Shown piece after piece: positions 41,173 through 44,195 of a stretch of 44,195 nucleotides of DNA. Each line of letters starts with the position of its first letter. The stretch's first letter is position 1. The position numbers and the translations under genes were made by a program. The DNA lies in the NCBI GenBank assembly GCA_964394795.1, contig CAYMYX010000010.1, positions 1-44,195 on the forward strand. The letters run 5' to 3'. The notes under the pieces were generated by a model, which saw only the letters and a list, made by a program, of their open reading frames with translations, ran no database searches and had not been told where the DNA came from. Source of the DNA: CAYFUF01 sp964394795. GTDB taxonomy: Bacteria; Bacillota; Clostridia; Tissierellales; Peptoniphilaceae.

Positions 41173-41200
41173 ACAAAAGAATATTACATAAATGTAATAT
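41173..41200 (-). terminator. Probable weak terminator after udk
   Basis: In the minus-strand RNA, arms ATATTACAT and ATGTAATAT form a nine-base-pair AU-rich stem with a two-base gap at the turn, followed by TCTTTTGT. It begins directly after the udk stop. The low GC and interrupted T run make it a weak or partial terminator. Confidence 0.5.
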
Positions 41201-41201
41201 C

Positions 41202-41813
41202 CTATGACTCTAATTCATTCTTTACATGATTGATTAAGATATTGACCCCTTTTCGGTTTTCAATTCCTCTGGGGATGATAATGTTGGCCGCCTTCTTCGT
41301 AGGCGCAACAAAAGCCTCATGCATCGGCTTAATGGTGTTGCTGTATTGGTTGAGGATAGATTCCAAACTTCTTCCTCTTTCGATTTGATCACGGCGAATT
41401 CTACGAATGAGGCGAATATCGGGATCAGCCTGGACATAAACTTTCAAATCAAGTAGAGGTTGTAAGTCTTCATAATAAAGAACGAAGAGACCTTCGATGA
41501 GGATGACCTCCCTAGGTTCGATTCTTTTCGTTTCCTCTGACCTTGTATAATTGACATAATCATAGATTGGCATGTCGATGGCCTGCCCCTCTTTCAGCTT
41601 CTTTAGGTGGTCGACCAATAAGTCAATATCAAAAGCATTCGGGTGGTCATAGTTCAGTTCCAGACGGTCTTCAAAGGGAATATCGCTATAGGGGTAGTAG
41701 TAAGAATCCATGTAGATGACTTGGGCCTTATCGCGCAACTCATGTGCTAACTTTTGCAATATACTCGTCTTTCCCGATGCTGTTCCCCCAGCAATCCCGA
41801 TTATCTTCGTCAT
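41202..41813 (-). CDS. udk: Uridine kinase
   Basis: Udk phosphorylates uridine and cytidine in pyrimidine salvage. The product has the P-loop GIAGGTASGKTSILQKL, the substrate region YMDSYYYPYSDIPFEDR, NYDHPNAFDIDLLVDHL, MPIYDYVNYTRSEET and the LID-like RRIRRDQIERGRSLESIL. The 203-residue length is normal. GAGGAGGG precedes the ATG. It diverges from rqcH and may be co-transcribed to some extent with yicC. A phosphoribulokinase-like family member is less likely given the complete Udk motifs. Confidence 0.95.
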   Translation of the reverse strand: MTKIIGIAGGTASGKTSILQKLAHELRDKAQVIYMDSYYYPYSDIPFEDRLELNYDHPNAFDIDLLVDHLKKLKEGQAIDMPIYDYVNYTRSEETKRIEPREVILIEGLFVLYYEDLQPLLDLKVYVQADPDIRLIRRIRRDQIERGRSLESILNQYSNTIKPMHEAFVAPTKKAANIIIPRGIENRKGVNILINHVKNELES

Positions 41814-41855
41814 TCTTCCCTCCTCTTGAAGTCTTCACAAAAATCCAGTCGTACT

Positions 41856-41864
41856 ATTATAGCA
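41856..41864 (-). promoter_or_regulatory. Extended -10 promoter of udk
   Basis: Minus-strand TGCTATAAT is a perfect TG-n-TATAAT extended -10, 42 bases before the udk ATG. There is no recognisable -35 at the usual distance, where the sequence is G-rich. It faces away from a second perfect extended -10 for rqcH. Confidence 0.65.
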
Positions 41865-41885
41865 TGATTTGCCCAGCCCTCCCTG

Positions 41886-41894
41886 TGTTATAAT
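41886..41894 (+). promoter_or_regulatory. Extended -10 promoter of rqcH
   Basis: TGTTATAAT is a perfect TG-n-TATAAT extended -10, 40 bases before the rqcH ATG. No good -35 lies upstream. It is 21 bases away from the opposite-facing udk element (41856-41864), so the two polymerase footprints overlap. Confidence 0.65.
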
Positions 41895-41934
41895 AGAGTC
41901 TACGTTTCAGAACCTAGCTAATTAAGGAGGCCAC

Positions 41935-43671
41935 ATGACATTTGATGGCATCACCACCCGAGCAATAATCCATGAATTAAAACAGTCACTTGAAGGCGGG
42001 GCAATCAAGAAAATCAATCAGATTGGACCCAAACAACTGACCCTGCAAATTTATGCCAATAAAACCAACCAGCAACTTTACCTCTCCGCGGATTCCTCTA
42101 CGGCGAGATTTCACTTGAGCAATCAAAAATATACCAATCCTCAAACGCCACCCAATTTCGTCATGCTACTCAGGAAGCATATCGGCCAAGCCCGCTTGGA
42201 ATCAATCGACCAAGTGACTTTGGATAGGACCGTTTGCTTCACCTTTAAAACCCACAATGAATTGGGCGACCAGGTTGAAAAGTACCTGATCGTCGAAATC
42301 ATGGGCAAGCACTCCAACATCATCCTCTTAGATGAAAACAAGAAAGTGCTTGACGCCATCCAACGGGTCTCCCATGACATGAGTCGAGTTCGGCAAATCT
42401 ATCCAGGAAAGACCTATGAGATTTTCCCTTCCGATAAGCAGAATGTGTTGGAGGAAGATATCGATATGGAAACCCTAATCGGTGAATCAACAGCCGCCAT
42501 TTCCAAGATTTTCTATCAGGAACTGACCGGATTCTCTCCGGTAATTGGACGAGAAATCTGCGCCAGAAGTGATGTGGATCCGACAAAGAGAAGTCACCAA
42601 TTAGACCGGGACGAAATCCAAAGACTCAATCATCACTTCCACGAACTTGTCGGACGCATTAGAAGCAACGACTACGAGCCTGTCCTCTATTCAAAACCGA
42701 AGGTAGAGTATTATCCCCTTCCCCTCACCCACTTAAACGAAGAGGCGAAGACCGGTTCTTCCTTCAGCGACCTTATCGACGAGGCCAGCACCCTAAGTCA
42801 TCGAGACGACCAGATAGGTCAAAAGAAGGACTACCTGATGACCGTCCTTGGGGACTATATCGACAAGCAGGAAAGAAAGAGGCGGGAGCTACAAAAAGAC
42901 TTTGATGCAACCCTGACTCGGGAATCACTTAAAGAAGAAGCCGACCTACTCTCCTCCAATATTCATATGGTGGAGAAAGGAGCTAAGGAAGTCACAGTCC
43001 TTGACTTCTACCACGAGAATGAAAGTCGAACCATTCCTTTGGATCCGAAAAAATCCGCCTGGGATAACGCCAATGCCAAGTACCATAAATACTCGAAATT
43101 AAAGACGGCTAACAACTTGCTAAGCAAGAGCATTCCACGCTTAGATCAAGAGATACTCTACCTTCATCAATTGGCCTTAACTATTCAAGACGCGGACGCC
43201 AACCCTCTCCTGGAAGAGATTAGGGATGAGCTCAGCGCATCGGGCATCATCAAACAAAAGTCAGCGAAGAAAAAAAAGCGACAGGAAGAGGCCTCGAAAC
43301 CCTACCGCTATTTATCGCCCAATGGCTTTACCATTTATGTCGGTAGGAATAATTTCCAAAACGACGAACTCAGCTTAAAGGTAGCGAACAAAGACGACTA
43401 TTTCTTCCATGCGAAGACGATTCCCGGTGCCCACGTCATCCTCAAGACGGAAGGCAAGGAAGTCCAACGTGAAGATATCGAGGCTGCAGCTTTGGTGGCA
43501 GCTCAATATTCCTCCAATAAGACCGAACCCTATGTGGACATTGACTACACCCTGAAGAAAAATGTATACAAAGCCAAAGGGGCAAAGCCGGGCATGGTCT
43601 ACTATAATGACTATCAAACGATCCATGTCAACACGGAAGCAGATATAAACTTAAACAAAATCGAAGAATAA
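41935..43671 (+). CDS. rqcH: Rqc2 homologue RqcH (NFACT protein, formerly FbpA)
   Basis: RqcH binds stalled 50S-peptidyl-tRNA complexes and directs C-terminal Ala tailing of the nascent chain for degradation. The 578-residue product has NFACT-N (MTFDGITTRAIIHELKQSL; PNFVMLLRKHI) with the Asp97-Arg98 pair shown to be essential in Bacillus RqcH, then a central HhH region and coiled coil (about 285-430), and the C-terminal NFACT-R domain (YRYLSPNGFTIYVGRNN, FFHAKTIPGAHVIL, VYKAKGAKPGMVYY). Older annotation as a fibronectin-binding adhesin is misleading, since there is no signal peptide. AAGGAGG lies five bases ahead of the ATG. It is monocistronic, divergent from udk. Confidence 0.96.
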   Translation: MTFDGITTRAIIHELKQSLEGGAIKKINQIGPKQLTLQIYANKTNQQLYLSADSSTARFHLSNQKYTNPQTPPNFVMLLRKHIGQARLESIDQVTLDRTVCFTFKTHNELGDQVEKYLIVEIMGKHSNIILLDENKKVLDAIQRVSHDMSRVRQIYPGKTYEIFPSDKQNVLEEDIDMETLIGESTAAISKIFYQELTGFSPVIGREICARSDVDPTKRSHQLDRDEIQRLNHHFHELVGRIRSNDYEPVLYSKPKVEYYPLPLTHLNEEAKTGSSFSDLIDEASTLSHRDDQIGQKKDYLMTVLGDYIDKQERKRRELQKDFDATLTRESLKEEADLLSSNIHMVEKGAKEVTVLDFYHENESRTIPLDPKKSAWDNANAKYHKYSKLKTANNLLSKSIPRLDQEILYLHQLALTIQDADANPLLEEIRDELSASGIIKQKSAKKKKRQEEASKPYRYLSPNGFTIYVGRNNFQNDELSLKVANKDDYFFHAKTIPGAHVILKTEGKEVQREDIEAAALVAAQYSSNKTEPYVDIDYTLKKNVYKAKGAKPGMVYYNDYQTIHVNTEADINLNKIEE

Positions 43672-43777
43672 TGAGGCTCATTATGGAATGACTAAAATAT
43701 TCTGAACTAGCCCCCAATTCACTCGTAGTTATATACTCGCTGTAGCTCTCGGTATTCTTGGAATCTGATCAGCAAGC

Positions 43778-43809
43778 AAAAAGGACCTGGCAATTGCCGG
43801 GTCCTTTTT
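43778..43809 (+). terminator. Rho-independent terminator of rqcH
   Basis: AAAAGGACC-T-GGCAA pairs with TTGCC-G-GGTCCTTTT, a 15-base near-perfect inverted repeat with a T-G wobble, ending in five T. It lies about 105 bases after the rqcH stop. The arm GGGTCCTTT is also in the rplS terminator. Confidence 0.85.
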
Positions 43810-44005
43810 CGGTTTAAGTACATCCTAGCTGGCTCTAAAATTCAAGAGTTTCTCATTATTAATATTGTGGTTTCAACTTAGATCAGCAAAAATGTCATTT
43901 TATCCTAATCTTCGAGATTACCGTTCGTCGCTTGAAATTTTCCGATTTACTCGAAGTGGACAGTATGGACGTTAAACCATTTACCTTTAAGAAATTCTCT
44001 TTTAG
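43810..44005. other. AT-rich intergenic stretch without recognisable gene
   Basis: I find no open reading frame of note, RNA gene or clear promoter here. Together with 43672-43777, the rqcH trailer, it forms the only gene-poor part of the window. Confidence 0.6.
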
Positions 44006-44195
44006 TCAATCTTCATAAATAGGTAGAAATCTCATTCCACCTTGTTCTTCTAATTGCGTTAATATTACTTGTCGCATTAGTTCATATTCCGTCCGTTCAC
44101 TGCTCTTTGCATAAGTAGCTGTCGGAGTTGAAAGAATCAAATAGAGAGAAAACTACAATAAAAAGAAGATAGTGAATACGCTTCTATCGCCGGTA
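44006..44195 (-). pseudogene. Possible remnant of a small secreted protein, interrupted by a stop
   Basis: Reading the minus strand from the window edge gives a hydrophobic stretch VFTIFFLL, an in-frame TAG, then FSLYLILSTPTATYA followed by KSSERTEYELMRQVILTQLE and a stop at 44006-44008. The pattern of a hydrophobic core, a T-A-T-Y-A signal-peptidase-like site and a hydrophilic mature part resembles an exported protein whose signal sequence is broken by the TAG. Only 34 or so residues follow the putative cleavage site, so the mature part is short. I do not recognise a family. It could equally be chance reading in noncoding DNA; the gene upstream lies outside the window. Confidence 0.3.

Noticed and set aside
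41148..41176. TTGTCT-17-TATTAT as a promoter for yicC
   Set aside because: RNA would start at about 41141, inside the ribosome binding site of yicC, so translation from the called start would be impaired. The -35 also overlaps the udk terminator.
41935..43671. Fibronectin-binding adhesin (FbpA) as the function of rqcH
   Set aside because: The protein lacks a signal peptide and anchor and has full NFACT-N/NFACT-R domains with the Asp97-Arg98 pair, so the ribosome quality-control role is far better supported.
1..44195. CRISPR array, insertion sequence, prophage, toxin-antitoxin or defence system
   Set aside because: I saw no regularly spaced repeats, transposase, integrase or phage genes; apart from the flavin lipoprotein, the coiled-coil gene and the edge fragment, every gene is a recognised core gene.

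Overview
The window is core chromosome of a Bacillota (Firmicutes) bacterium, most like an anaerobic Clostridia/Tissierellia-type lineage. I infer this from gene order (rpmF-plsX-acpP-rnc-smc-ftsY-ylxM-ffh-rpsP-khpA-rimM-trmD-rplS-rbgA-rnhB-yraN-dprA-topA; asp23-fakA-recG-rsmD-coaD; gmk-rpoZ-coaBC-priA-def-fmt-rsmB-rlmN-stp-prkC-rsgA-rpe-thiN), from strong AGGAGG-type ribosome binding sites, from consensus sigma-A promoters, and from the four-cysteine form of L32. Genus cannot be named from the sequence alone. Nearly everything is on the minus strand; only tmcAL, rpmB and rqcH are on the plus strand.

Layout, following transcription from right to left. (1) 44195-43672: about 520 bases without an intact gene, holding the rqcH terminator and a fragment that looks like the end of a broken secreted protein. 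(2) rqcH and udk diverge from a shared promoter region near 41.87 kb. (3) yicC is followed by a tight 13-gene run, gmk to thiN (40.2-26.9 kb), for nucleotide and CoA metabolism, replication restart, formyl-Met initiation, rRNA modification, the PrkC/Stp kinase-phosphatase pair and the GTPase RsgA. (4) rpmB (plus) diverges from asp23-fakA-recG-rsmD-coaD-coiled-coil gene; the two promoters share one palindromic -35 hexamer. (5) A lone accessory gene for a surface FMN/FAD reductase-like lipoprotein lies between this operon and tmcAL. (6) rpmF through rplS (17.1-6.2 kb) carries lipid synthesis, RNase III, SMC, the SRP pair and ribosome/tRNA maturation genes, punctuated by terminators and a strong promoter before ylxM-ffh. 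(7) rbgA-rnhB-yraN-dprA-topA, then rpsB-tsf from its own promoter; tsf is cut by the window edge.

Most genes serve ribosome assembly, translation and quality control (S2, S16, L19, L28, L32, EF-Ts, RbgA, RsgA, RimM, RsmB, RsmD, RlmN, TrmD, TmcAL, KhpA, RqcH, Def, Fmt), membrane targeting (Ffh, FtsY) and phospholipid precursors (PlsX, AcpP, FakA).

The most noteworthy points are the recurrent long acidic C-terminal tails on otherwise standard core proteins (S2, S16, L28, omega, Def), the shared -35 hexamer of the asp23/rpmB promoters, a long palindrome starting in the -10 box of the ylxM-ffh promoter, and a FMN/FAD lipoprotein that appears to lack the canonical fumarate reductase active-site residues. 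Two runs of N (100 and 10 bases) interrupt rpmB and coaBC; both look like assembly gaps rather than broken genes. I found no mobile element, CRISPR array, tRNA or rRNA gene, and no clearly new multi-gene system.
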